A stretch of 64,000 nt of DNA from Allium sativum (taxonomy: Eukaryota > Streptophyta > Magnoliopsida > Asparagales > Amaryllidaceae): assembly GCA_030737875.1 (NCBI GenBank), contig CM060918.1, positions 769,352,552-769,416,551 on the forward strand, read 5' to 3'. This document shows, piece by piece, positions 32,178 to 43,430 of the stretch. Every line of letters begins with the position of its first letter. Within the stretch, counting starts at the first letter, position 1. Below the pieces are notes generated by a model that saw only the letters and a list, made by a program, of their open reading frames with translations, was not told where the DNA came from and ran no database searches. The position numbers and the translations under genes were made by a program.

Positions 32178-33404
32178 CGTGTAACACCCCACGTCCATTA
32201 ATGTCACTCACAAAGGGAATGCATTAACTTCCATGGAGGTTTTAAGTGAATATAGAATAGTAAAATTACAGCAAGACAGATATAAAATAGTACTTAGAAA
32301 TTCAAAAACTTTATTTCATTGTAGCAGAAGTCAAAACATGTTTGATTACATCATAACACCATATTCAATGTCAAGTACAATATCTATCTTGATAAAACAA
32401 GTACATAATCCCATTACATGAATAGCCATTAAAAAGAAAGATAACAAGCTGGACTTTACTTCAGCAGTCCAAGCTTTCCAGAAGATAAGTGATCCAACTA
32501 GACTCCACTAGAACTTGGCCCAACCTGCGGACCTGAAGGGAGAAAAAGGATGGAAAAGAGGGGGTCAGACATAAAGTCTGGTGAATATGATAATTCTACA
32601 ATACTATTACCAAAATAACTGGACTAAGGCATAAGCTGGAAAACAAGAAAATGTCTATGAAGAGCAGATTAAGGACATAGACAATCGCTAAAGGCAACGT
32701 TATAGGCGCTCCTAAATACTAAAGGATAAACACTATACTGCACCACACCAGTCACCCTAAAGATTCATCCCACTTAGCTTCACTTAGAAACTTTCCCAAT
32801 GGCTTTACGTACCCCTAGCTGACTACATAGGTGCCGCCTGCCCCTATCTCCACTAGGTGTACCCTACTTCCCATTATTCGATCGGCTCCCTAACTCGTAG
32901 ATACCCGTGCTGGCCCCACAGTGGGGTGTATCACTCCCCTAAAGTGGCAACCTGATACAACGGACATGCACGGCTTATACCTACACGATGCAACAACGTC
33001 TTACCTACCAGCCCGGGTCCACACACGCATATGAAACCCGTTGGACTTGCGTTGCCACCGCTCCCTGTTTTGGCCTCTTATAGTCAAACCCAGTATGCGT
33101 GTCCCGTCCTCGACTTGGGTCGAGCCCACAAAGATACGTTTTGGGATACTGGTTGAAATGGGCCCCCACTATTTATCACAAGCATTCCATCTAAGCTTGT
33201 CCCCATTAGTCCATCCCACTTAACCCACTTAGTCATGTTCATTTACATGTGTGTTTGGTTAAGTCTAATCGTATTTCAAATGCCTCTAAAGGCAACCACC
33301 AGATTCCTCATGCCACCCAAGGCACCTACTTAACCCCCATGTCCCACCTTACATGATTATCTGGTTAAGTATTTCTTAGTTCATTAAGGCCATAACCTCA
33401 TAAA

Positions 33405-33617
33405 GACCTCTCACATTAGACTGGCATTTATGGCAGCTGGATTTGCCGGGCGGGTCCGGGCAGTCTTACACCATAAAAGAGTCTAATCTCGTGTCTTTAC
33501 AACTGTTATGCTTTAGTTTGGGCCTAGGACCTCTCACATTGGGCCGACATTTGTGACTACTGGATTTGCCGGGCGGGTCCGGGCAGGTTTACATCACAAA
33601 CGGGTCCAACCTCGTGT
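33405..33617 (-). other. Paired palindromic module, element F 5' LTR
   Basis: Same two units as 25274-25486: TTAGACT 33416 with AGTCTAA 33480; TTGGGCC 33539 with GGTCCAA 33603. They lie about 1.1 kb downstream of the TATA box in element sense. Confidence 0.8.
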
Positions 33618-34692
33618 CCTAAGCATTGATTATTAATAATAATCCACTTTCCCCCAATTTTAATAATTCCCTACTTTTATTATTAATTACTTCCAATTTT
33701 TAACAATGTCCATAATTGACTCAATTATGGACATTCATTCATGGTATGCAACATCTTACAAAATTGCACCCAATTTATTAATTCCTAATATTACCCCTAC
33801 CCCACGTTTGAACGTTTATTCGCAAAATATATGTTAGACTCGAATAGCCTAACTCATAGCATAAAAGAGATTATCATAATAACAACATGTATATGTGACC
33901 AAATGAATCATAATAAGGGGTGAAACTTGCATATGTCCAACTTGCATAGATTATACATGTCATGGATCTAAAGGTGTCAACTTGTTCAAAATTCACCTAA
34001 TATGATCTCAATCAATTTTCATAAACTTACATATGAACATGTGTGAATCAACATCATCTAATTTTTTAACAACATGGTTTTATATGGGTACACCTAACTC
34101 AATAGGCAAATTCCCATAATCAAGTTTTATTTAATTATAGTTTCAAGTTTATGGGTACACCTAACCTAATAGGAAAATTCCCATAAACAAGATCCATTTA
34201 AATTAAGAAGAAAAAAACATAACTTTAAGCATGATCCAACAACATGATTTTTCAACATAATATAGCATGATTTATAACATGGCATAGTATGATAGTATAA
34301 CATAGCTTGACATGATTCTCAACATAGCACGACATAGCATAAGAGAATTTACAACATAGCATGACATAGCATATATAATTTACATCATACGACAACATAT
34401 AATAAGAGATCCACAATATATAGAATTTACAATTACAAATCACATCACTTTCTTGTGATCCATTCATAACTGAGTCAAATTAGTTTGTAATAGTCTTGTG
34501 AGAATCATCATACTCACCAACAAAAGAAAAGAATTAGAGAAAGAGAGATCTTTTGATTTGATTTGTGTAGATTTAGTTGTAGATGATTAGGCTTCCTCTT
34601 CTTAGTTTGTGACGGCTATGCTGAACTCCATGGCAGCAGCATGACGGTAGCTTCTCTAATTTTACAAGTGATTTAGGTCTAGGGTCTACCCA

Positions 34693-34703
34693 CTTATTTA
34701 TAG
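34693..34703 (-). promoter_or_regulatory. TATA box, element F 5' LTR
   Basis: Minus strand CTATAAATAAG, about 450 bp from the LTR start; transcription should begin some 30 bp further left. Confidence 0.7.
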
Positions 34704-34781
34704 ATTTTAGAATTCATTTAGGCCATTAGATTTAACCTAGAAATAACCGCAGCCGTTCAGATAAGATGGGGTTTATCTTGT

Positions 34782-34810
34782 TGACTCAGCAATGAGTCAG
34801 AAGTGACTCA
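34782..34810 (-). promoter_or_regulatory. Three TGASTCA motifs at 11-bp spacing, element F 5' LTR
   Basis: TGACTCA 34782, TGAGTCA 34793, TGACTCA 34804, one helical turn apart and 80-110 bp upstream of the TATA box. GATAA-type motifs on both strands lie just beside them (34760-34778). Confidence 0.65.
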
Positions 34811-34875
34811 GCAAACACTCAGCATATTAATAAACTTCTATTCATGTCATAAATATATATATATTTTCTACAATG

Positions 34876-35110
34876 TACATATTAGATACATCCCCCTTTA
34901 CTTATTATTGTTTTTATATACATATTAGATACATCCCCTCTCTTACACACTTATTAATATTTTTATATTCATATTAGATACATCCCCTCTCTTACATACT
35001 TATTAATATTTTTATATTCATAATAGATATATCCCCTCTCTTACATACTTATTAATATTTTTATATTCATATTAGATACATCCCCTCTTCTACACACTTA
35101 TTATTATTTT
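34876..35110 (-). repeat. 49-bp tandem repeat, element F 5' LTR
   Basis: Same array and copy number as 26751-26993. Confidence 0.9.
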
Positions 35111-35859
35111 AGCAACTTTAGTGTTAATAGAAAATTCGGGGTGTTACAACTGCCATATAAATTGGAGGGATTGATAACAGTAACAAGACAGGTATAATAG
35201 ACTGAGCAAGATAAGCAGAATGAACAAAACAGAATAGGTTAGCTTCTCTAATACTTTTCTCTGCACCAATACTAGTATAACAGATATGTGACAGGATTAC
35301 AAACTCCCTAATTACTCAACAGAAACATGATGATCCCAACAGAAACATAATGGTAGTTTTAGGTGTACTCTAGTAATTGGTTTTACCCCAAAAAGAATTA
35401 ACCGGTACCTAAACAGAAATAACTGGTGTTAAACCCAGCAGAAATACAGGTACCCCACAGAAACAGACAGGACTAGATGTACCCTAATTACTACCCCCCA
35501 ATCGATAGGCTCCCTACTTCGTAAATACCCTGTGTCGGCCCCGCAGTAGGGTGTATTACTTCCTAAAGTGGCAAACTACAGAAGGACACAGACCTATTTA
35601 CCAGTGCTACAACGGCTTATTTTCCCAGAAGTAGGCCGTACTCATGTGCGCACATGAGTTCATTGGAACGCGCCAGTACACACCTCCTCTCAGATGAACC
35701 TCTTACAATTAGTTCAGTAAGCATGCCCTGACTCCTACCTAGTGCGGGGTCCTCCTTTTAATACCAGAATGGGTTACTGACTAATATGGGTCCCATATAA
35801 CAGATGATACAAGCCAAACCCCACAGATCTTGTATCCCTAATTAACTAGGATTTTGATA

Positions 35860-36200
35860 GGTTATGCCTAACAGACTTAACATATTCACATAACCCCCTA
35901 CAGATTTATGGGTTAAACTTTACAAGTTAACGGGTACCCATAACCCCAACAAATGTAACAGGTTAAGTCTTTTAGGTTAACAGGTTCATATAACCCCCAT
36001 GAATTTAACATGTTTACTTAACCCTACAGACTTAACTGGTTTGCTTAGCCCCACAAATTTAATAGGTTTACTAAACCCCACAATTTTAACAGCTTTACTT
36101 AACCCTATAGAAACTTAACAGGTTTACTTAACCCCACAGATTTCATATTTACTTAACTCCATCAATTCATATAAATTTACTTAACCCTTTATTCAATTTG
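35860..36200 (-). repeat. 26-28-bp tandem repeat, element E 3' LTR
   Basis: Degenerate units of the type TTAACAGGTTTACTTAACCC, about ten copies. The other LTR (about 41690-42095) has a similar array with an extra 50-60-bp duplication. Confidence 0.8.
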
Positions 36201-36298
36201 TTGGGTTCATATATTACCCCTTTTCACATTCAAACCGGTTAAGTATTTCAATTTAACATGTTGTCGTTATCTTTTCATTTGTACATGTTAACACACCA

Positions 36299-36503
36299 GA
36301 CCTCTCACATTAAGTCAATCACTCATGGCTGCTGGATATGCCGGGGCCTACGGGCAGACTTAAACCACAAGTTTAGACTTAACCTCGTGTCGTGGTGTCG
36401 TTTCGCATTAGACCCCTCACATTATATTAACAACTTGTGGTTGTTGGATATGCCGGGCGACTCCAGGCAAACTTATACCACAAGCGCAATCTAACCTCGT
36501 GTC
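36299..36503 (-). other. Paired palindromic module, element E 3' LTR
   Basis: Unit 1: TTAAGTC (36310) with GACTTAA (36376), and ACTCATGG with CCACAAGT as a partly paired inner stem. Unit 2: CTTGTGG (36434) with CCACAAG (36478); the outer stem TTATATT/AATCTAA has one mismatch that is absent in the 5' LTR. Same flanks and GC-rich loop as in F. Confidence 0.75.
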
Positions 36504-36655
36504 TAAGTATTATTACCATTCCAAATTTTTAGTCATATTCATTTTAGCAATTATCCTATTTCAATTATAGGTTATCCTATGCCCCTTTTCAATTCACATA
36601 TCATTATGCCTAATATACCATTTTTCTTAAGTCATAAATCAATATACAATTTATG

Positions 36656-36870
36656 CCCAATTTCAATATTCACATATGTTCCAATTTATGCCCCAATTCA
36701 ATATTCACATATGTTCCAATTTATCCCCCAATTCAATATTCACCTATGTTCCAATTTATGCCCCAATTCAAAATTCACATATGTTCCAATTTATGCCCCA
36801 ATTCAATATTCACATATGTTCCAATTTATGCCCTAATTCAATATTCACATATGTTCCAATTTATGCTCCA
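36656..36870 (-). repeat. 35-bp tandem repeat, element E 3' LTR (about 6 copies)
   Basis: Units of CAATATTCACATATGTTCCA followed by ATTTATGCCCCAATT. The partner LTR holds about four units (42556-42703). Confidence 0.9.
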
Positions 36871-37487
36871 AATTCATATTTTTCCCAACTATTCCCAATT
36901 TCGCACGTTCGCACATTTCAGCATTAGGCCAAGGCTCGAAGGTAGCATGGCCATATAAGAATAAAAAGGGAAAAGAGGGAGAAAAGAGAGTCAAAAGTAG
37001 GCATAATAACGAATCAATAATTAGTTGACAGAAACAGGCATAAAAACTAAATAAGCATATTATAACAAGATTTAGCATGGTGGCGATATAAACATATAAG
37101 AATAGATCTGGTGAGTGTGTCACAGAACTGATTTAGGCGATGATTCCAGATCCAGTTTTTATATACATATCAAGATTGCCAATTAAATATTTAGATCTAA
37201 AAACAACATAAAGTCATAGTGAATAGATCTAATAAAATTGATCCAAATAACTGAGAAGGACACGTTGATTTTGTTGTAGCAATCTTTGAATATGTATAAT
37301 CTTCTTTGGATTGATTTTGGAGAAGAATAGGCTATTTAATTTTCGTTGCAGTAGAGCTCCTTCATTGCCACCATTTTTCAGATGAATAAAAACCTAGGTT
37401 TAGGGTCCTATTAATAGCCTAGAATCAACGAATCTTGCGCAGAAAGCTGTCCAAATACAAAATGAAGTATTTCACCCAGATCTGCGC

Positions 37488-37560
37488 AGGGGGGCCGACA
37501 CCCCTTGATGGGGTTGACCCCCCTTTGATGGGGTCGACACCCATGGGCGGGAAGTCTGTC
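37488..37560 (-). repeat. GTCGAC-type tandem repeat, element E 3' LTR (short form)
   Basis: Two to three units of TTGATGGGGTCGACACCC beside GGGCGGGAAG. The 5' LTR has an expanded version at 43313-43430. Confidence 0.75.
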
Positions 37561-37820
37561 GCCTCCCCAAATTTCGAATTTTGAATCGATTTTTGAATTT
37601 CTGGACCCTATATATATATATATATATTTGCGCATGTACAAACTTCAAACCTTAATAACTTCTTCATACGATGTCCATTTTATGCAAACTTGGTGTCTAC
37701 CTTGATCAGAATTTCGAGATGGTCGCAATGGCGCAGTCTATTTCCCTTAATTCTGAATATTAAATTAATTATTCTTTAATTTGTCCTCTTTTAGTGTTGC
37801 TAAAATTATGAGGTGTTACT

Positions 37821-37833
37821 TTCTCCCCTACTC
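37821..37833 (-). promoter_or_regulatory. Polypurine tract of element E
   Basis: The minus strand reads GAGTAGGGGAGAA against the 3' LTR. Confidence 0.75.
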
Positions 37834-38336
37834 AAAGGATTTCATCCCCGAAATCTCCAAGTTAAGAAGAATGTATATCCTACCATCCACATCCATCTAC
37901 TCATCCACCAATCACTGACATCCATTGTCCTTAAAAGATTTCTAATGCTTATTTGAACACATGCAGAGGTGTGTGTATATGTCCTAATACTAATGCGAAG
38001 ATCAGGCGGTCTATTGATTCAGTCGACCTCCTTAATGCAATGTATGTTAGTGCCTTGAATCCAACATGTATGCAAATAATCCTATTATAACTTGTAAGTT
38101 CTATATGTGTGCACAATCATCCATCCAAATGCAACATCCATATGACGATACATCCATTTTCATCCATAAAAAGAAGAAAAATGCACACACATCCATATGC
38201 AGTATGAGAGTGATTGAGCCGATCTAGTGCCTAATGTGTGTGTATATGCATCCACAAGCAACCACTAGAAAACACTTGCATCTACTTGCATCCATGAATG
38301 TTATGTCTCAAACACATGTTTGCAACCATGGGATTT
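37834..38336 (-). other. Element E 3' untranslated region
   Basis: Non-coding; homologous to 27037-27680. Contains the conserved hairpin block listed at 37993-38040. Confidence 0.7.
37993..38040 (-). other. Conserved hairpin block upstream of the polypurine tract, element E
   Basis: GGCGGTCTATTGATTCAGTC with GACCTCC: the same hairpin as in F, with several stem bases changed. About 170 bp from the polypurine tract. Confidence 0.6.
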
Positions 38337-38913
38337 CTATCTAAAGGTCGAAGATTTGATCGATAGGATACGAATGACAGAAGCAAGTATGAACAAAAGC
38401 TTGGAAAAAGAAGTTAAGAACATAGTCCCAAAAAGGAAAGGGTATGAAGCACGGTCCTTGTCTTCAGTCTCCCAAGTCGCATTCTCGTTGTCTTCTACCC
38501 ATTGCACTTTTATTAACTTAACCTCTCTATTGTGCAGTTTCTTAAACTCTGATCCAAGTAAACAGGTAGGAACTCGTCTAATTGTCGCCTCCCTTTCTAC
38601 CTCTACTTCCTCAAGTACGTTCGTCTCAACTACCTCTGTTGTATCGTGCGGATACTCCCATAAATAAGAAATGAGGAAAAACATCATGAATATCCACACA
38701 TATGTGAAGCGAACTGTACGCCTTGGTGGCGAATATTACTGGAGCACCCCTTTTAGATATACTTCGCCTAATAAACCCTTTCTCACGTAGCTCCCCTACT
38801 TTCTTACTAAGCTCCCTTCTTTCTCTTGGAGCCATGGGTTGCACAGGCAATGCAACTAGCTTTGTATTATCCACTGAGTTTATACAAAAATCAATCTCGC
38901 GCCTCGGAGGCAA
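38337..38913 (-). pseudogene. Element E pol remnant: RT start fused to the C-terminal tail
   Basis: From 38913 the frame reads the start of RT ([42 protein letters not shown]). It then passes directly into IHDVF, which belongs more than 700 residues later, just before the tail. The deletion removes the RT catalytic core, RNase H and integrase, about 2 kb. After a further frame change the tail continues (TTEVVE..LEEVEVEREATI, KLIKVQW, ATWETEDK) to a stop at 38337. The chromodomain-like TWETE end that is lost in F is present here. No enzyme can be made. Confidence 0.85.
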
Positions 38914-39099
38914 GCCCCAAACCTCCTCAAAACATTAGAATACTCAAAGACTACTGGTATAGATTGTAGATCATCAATAGATGCATCAAGTGACTCTATG
39001 AAACTAAACATGCTAGACCCTCTTGGGTCACTGGAAATCTCGAGAGTCCTCCAACGGCAAGTCAGAAATTTAACGACCCTCCTCTAACAATCTAGAATG

Positions 39100-39440
39100 G
39101 CACCATACATGGCTAGTCAATCCATCCCTAGAATCATATAGTATACTATAAAACCCAGTACATATGAGTCATATTTAAATTCTACGTCTAACACAGATAT
39201 TCTCAAGCCTCGACAAATCATAGACAGATGAACCGTACCCCTAATGGGATTTGAGACCACAACGGGATCCAAAACCTTACTAGTACTAAGGGGAAGAGAC
39301 TTAATCACAAAATCAGATAAAAAAGAATGCGAAGCTCCTAAATTAAAAAGTTCTAACAGGATAATTGGAAAGAGAAAATAAAACCTTCGACAAAAACTTT
39401 CCTACCTCTATCCGGTACACCAGCCATGAGAGCATGCACC
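39100..39440 (-). pseudogene. Element E protease, decayed
   Basis: The expected active-site segment near 39330-39350 has lost the FDSGAS reading. Downstream VVSNPIRGTVHLSMICRGLR and YMILGMD (to 39117) match the protease of F and I. At least one frameshift and stop separate it from gag, and further lesions lie between it and the RT piece (38914-39100). Confidence 0.7.
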
Positions 39441-40369
39441 TGCCCTCTAGAAGATCCCCCCTTTGGTCCTGCCCTTGATTCTTCGGGCACTCCTTAGTAT
39501 AGTGTCTGACTTCACCACAATAGAAGTAAGCATTCTTCCTTTTTTTTTGCAGTCTTTGACCAAACGACTCACTTTCCCGCAACCATAGCATTTCTTTTTG
39601 CCTTGAGCTTTGTCGTGCTTTTCACCCCCTAGTTGTTGTTCTTTCTTGGGCCACACTTTCTTGTTTTGTGTTTCCTCAAACTTAACTTCCTTCTTTTCAG
39701 CTTTATCTTCCTCATGCATTAAGGCCATATCAACGAGCCTCTCAAAAGTTTCTCCCATTGGAATATGGGACATAGCAAACTCTTGAAGGGGTTCATTCAG
39801 TCCATTAACAAACCGCAAGGCCATCTTATGCGGAGTGTCTACTAGTTCCAAACCGAATCTAGCTAGCTGGTTGAATTTGTTCACATATTCTTTAACAGTC
39901 ATATCTCCTTGTTTGAGCGCCAAGAACCTCTCCATTTGCATGTTTTTCTCAGCTTGGGAAAGAAACTTCATTTCAAATCTCATTCTAAAATCATCGCATG
40001 TCTCCACAGGACGTGCAGCTTGGGTAACTTCCCACCAGAATGAAGCTTCATCTTTCAGTAGCCAGGCAGATAACTGAATCTTCCTTTGGTCTTCTACTTC
40101 AAAGATTACAAACAAGTCCTCAGTCTCCTTGAGCCAATTCCTTGCCTTTATGAATGTCTCGGTTCCACGGAACGGCTTCCTTCCTGTAGCACAAAAATCT
40201 TTGCAGATCTTGGCGAAATTATCTGCCCTTGAGGAGGAGGAAGAGGAACGACAGGTGCAGTTGGGTGAGGAGCGTCAGCTTGACCACCGGCAGCCGCCGT
40301 GGCCTCTAGATACCTACATAAACAGCCTGGTATCGTAACACCCTCTGGAATATTAGGTTCCCCAGACAT
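39441..40369 (-). pseudogene. Element E Gag, frameshifted
   Basis: The ATG at 40369 gives [20 protein letters not shown], matching the Gag starts of F and I. A frameshift near 40150-40240 moves to the frame 40115-39447, which carries [54 protein letters not shown] and LNEPLQEFAMSHIPMGETF. The zinc-knuckle area is broken: knuckle 1 reads CYGCGKVSRLVKDC with the His replaced by Arg, and knuckle 2 (YCGEVRHYTKEC, about 39545-39500) lies in another frame. Confidence 0.8.
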
Positions 40370-40516
40370 GCTAAAACGAAAAGGAAAGATATTTAGACGA
40401 AGGACCTAAGGATATTACTTATGGAATTAGGGAATAAGTTTTTCAAAAAAGACTTTTATTTTAAAACCTCTTTGAAAATAATTTTCAAAAACTTTTATCT
40501 AATCTGGTAACCTTCA

Positions 40517-40528
40517 GCTCTGATACCA
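40517..40528 (-). promoter_or_regulatory. Primer-binding site of element E
   Basis: Minus strand TGGTATCAGAGC, two bases inside the 5' LTR. Intact despite the dead coding region. Confidence 0.9.
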
Positions 40529-42203
40529 AGTGTGACACCCCATGTCCGTTAATGTCACTCACTAAGGGAATGCATTAAGTTTCGTGAAGCATTAAAGATA
40601 AACAAAAATAGAATTATTAGATATAAAGGCAACAACGGAATTTAAATTTTATTTCAAACATAAGTCAGAACATCGTGGTCCAGAAATACCATAAGTGTGA
40701 AACTACATAAAACCCATTACAATAATGTAAAACCTCTATCTTGTACCATCAGAGTGCAGAAAATAAATAAAAAGCGTAACTCCCCAAAAGAAACGAAGCC
40801 ATAGTAGCAAAGATAGAAATCGAGTAATACTTCAAAAGCTGCTCCAAGCAAGATGATAACCGAGTCCTGACTAAGCCTGAAAATTCCCACCCTACGGAGG
40901 GGGGGGGGGAGAAAGAAGTAGAAACAAAAAGGGTCAGACATAAAGTCTGGCGAGTCCAGTTACTTTTAGCATATAAATAAGTAAAAGTATCATGACATGC
41001 ATATAAATTGGAGGGATAAATAACAGTAATAAGACAGGTATAACAGACTGAGCAAGATAAGCATAATGAACAAAACAAAATAGGTTACGTTTCTCTAATT
41101 CTTTTCTCTGCACCAATACTAGTATAACAGATATGTGACGGGATTACATACTCCCTAATTACTCAACAGAAACATGATGATCCCAATAGAGACATAATGG
41201 TAGTTTTAGGTGTACTCTAGTAACAGGTTTTACCCTAAACAGAATTAACCAGTACCTAAACAGAAATAACGGGTGTTAAACCCAGCAGAAATACAGGTAC
41301 CCCACAGAAATAGGCTGGACTAGATGTACCATAATTACTACCCCCCAATCGCTCGACTCCTTATTCCGTAAATACCCTGTGTCGGCCCCACAGTAGGGTG
41401 TATTACTTCCTAAAGTGGCAACCTACAGAAGGACATGGACCTATTCACCGGTGCTACAGCGGCTTATTTTCCCAGAAGCAGGACGTACTCATGCACGCAC
41501 ATGAGTTCGTTGGAATACGCCAGCACACACCGCCTCCCAGATGAACCTCTTACAATCAGTTCAATAAGCATGCCCTGACCCTGACCTAGTGCGGGGTTCT
41601 CCTTTTAATACCAGAATGGGTTACTGACTAATATGAGTTCCACACAACAGATGACACAAGCCAACCCCCACAAATCTTGTGTTCTCAATTAACTAGGAAT
41701 TTGACAGGTTATGCCTAACAGACTTAACAGATTCGCATAACCCCCTACATATTTACGGGTTAAACTTTACGAGTTAACGGTTCCCCATAACCCCAAAATT
41801 TGTAACAGGTTAAGTCTTTTAGATTAATAGGTTCGTATAACCCCCACGGATTTAATAGGTTTACTTAACCCTACATACTTAACAGGTTTACTTAACCCTA
41901 CAAATTTAACAGATTTACTCAACCCCGCAAATTTAACAGGTTTACTTAACCCCATAGAAACTTAACATGTTTACTTAACCCCGCAGTTATCATATTTACT
42001 TAACTCCATCAATTCATATAAATTTACTTCTTAACCCCACAGATATCATATTTACTTAACTCCATCAATTCATATAAATTTACTTAACCCTTTATTCCAT
42101 TTGTTAGGTTCATATATTACCCCTTTTCGCATTCAAACCGGTTAAGTATTTCAATTTAACATGTTGTCATTATCTTTTCATTTGTACATGTTAACACACC
42201 GGA

Positions 42204-42410
42204 CCTCTCACATTGAGTCAATCACTCATGGTTACTGGATATGTCGGGTGGCTCCTGGCAGACATAAACCACAAGTTTAGACTTAACCTCGTGTCGTAGT
42301 GCCATTTCGCATTAGACCCCTCACATTAGATTAGCCACTTCTGGTTGCTGGATATGCCGGGCGGCTCCGGGCTAACTTATACCACAAGCGCAATCTAACC
42401 TCGTGCCTAA
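42204..42410 (-). other. Paired palindromic module, element E 5' LTR
   Basis: Unit 1: TTGAGTC (42214) with GACTTAA. Unit 2: TTAGATT (42326) with AATCTAA (42392), perfect. Both have the CCTCTCACATT and AACCTCGTG borders. They lie about 0.8-1.0 kb downstream of the TATA box in element sense. Confidence 0.75.
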
Positions 42411-43228
42411 GCGTAACAACCATTCCAAATTTTTAGGGACATTCATATTAGCAATTATCCTATTTCAATTATAGGTCTTCCCATGCCCCTTTTCAATCAC
42501 ATATCATTATGCCTAGTATTCCCTTTTTCCTAAGTCATAATCAATATACAATTTATGCCCAATTTCAATATTCACATATGTTCCAATTTATACACCAATT
42601 CGATATTCACATAAGTTGCAATTTTTGCCCAATTAAATATTCACCTATGTTCCAATTTATGTTCCAATTCAATATTCACATATGTTCCAATTTATGCCCC
42701 AAATTCATGTTTTTACCAACGATTCCCAATTTCGCTAATTCGCACATTTCAGCGTTAGGCCAAGGCTCGAAGGTAGCCTCTCTATACAAAAATAAAAGGG
42801 GAAAAGAGGGAGATAAGAGAGTCAAAAGTAGGCATAATAATGAACTGACAGAAACTGGCATAAAAACTGAATAAGCATATTTTGACAAGATTTGGCATGG
42901 TGGCGATATAAACATATAAGAACAGATCTGGTGAATATGTCATAATGGAAGTGATTTGGGCGATGATTCAAGATCCAATTTTTATATACATATCAAGATT
43001 GCCAATTAAATATTTAGATCTAAAAATAACATAAACTCACAGTGAATAGATCTAAGAAAATTGATCCAAATAACTGAGAAGGACACGTTGATTTTGTTGT
43101 AGTAATCTTTGAATATGTATTATCTACTTTGAATTGATTTTGGAGAAGAATATGCTATTTAATTTTCGTTGCAGCAGAGCTCCGCCGTTGCCACCTTTTT
43201 TCAGATGAATAAAAACCTAGGTTTAGGT

Positions 43229-43239
43229 CCTATTTATAG
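43229..43239 (-). promoter_or_regulatory. TATA box, element E 5' LTR
   Basis: Minus strand CTATAAATAGG. Confidence 0.65.
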
Positions 43240-43312
43240 CCTAGAATCAACGAATCTTGCTAAGAAAGGTGTCCAGATACAAAACGAAGTATTTCGCCTA
43301 GATCTGCGTGGA

Positions 43313-43430
43313 GGGGTTCGACCCCCCTTATGGGATCGACCCTCCTTGATGGGGTCGACACCCTCCTTTGATGGATTCAACACCCCTTTAATGGGTTCAA
43401 AACCCTTTTGATGGGGTCGAGACCCATGGG
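43313..43430 (-). repeat. GTCGAC-type tandem repeat, element E 5' LTR (expanded)
   Basis: About six roughly 20-bp units of the type TTGATGGGGTCGACACCC with decay (TTCAACACC, TTCAAAACC), upstream of the TATA box in element sense. Confidence 0.8.

Larger units (their letters stand above)
24049..35148 (-). mobile_element. Element F: young, nearly intact chromovirus, 11.1 kb
   Basis: The ends are TGTAACACCCC and GGGGTGTTACA, with a perfect target duplication ACTGC (24044-24048 and 35149-35153). The LTRs (24049-27023 and 32180-35148) differ by only about 18 substitutions and a 6-bp indel by my count, near 0.6%, so this is the youngest insertion in the window. It carries a primer-binding site, a polypurine tract and one continuous Gag-Pol frame with all catalytic residues. 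The only coding lesion I see is a nonsense codon in the last 20-30 residues. Confidence 0.97.
32180..35148 (-). repeat. Element F 5' LTR, 2969 bp
   Basis: Partner of 24049-27023. It lacks a 6-bp AACATA-type unit near 34396 that the other copy has. It would drive transcription of the element leftward. Confidence 0.97.
35154..37820 (-). repeat. Element E 3' LTR, second piece
   Basis: Continues 23547-24048 after element F and matches about 40999-43763. It ends GGTGTTACT where the other LTR has GTGTTACA. Holds tandem arrays and the paired palindromes listed below. Confidence 0.9.

Noticed and set aside
35860..36200. Repeated TTTACTTAACCCC, resembling telomere-type DNA
   Set aside because: Period is 26-28 bp and the core is not the plant telomere heptamer; it is an LTR minisatellite.
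36579..36958. Overlapping open frames with repeated Pro/Asn/Phe peptides
   Set aside because: They are translations of the 35-bp tandem repeat in three frames, not genes.
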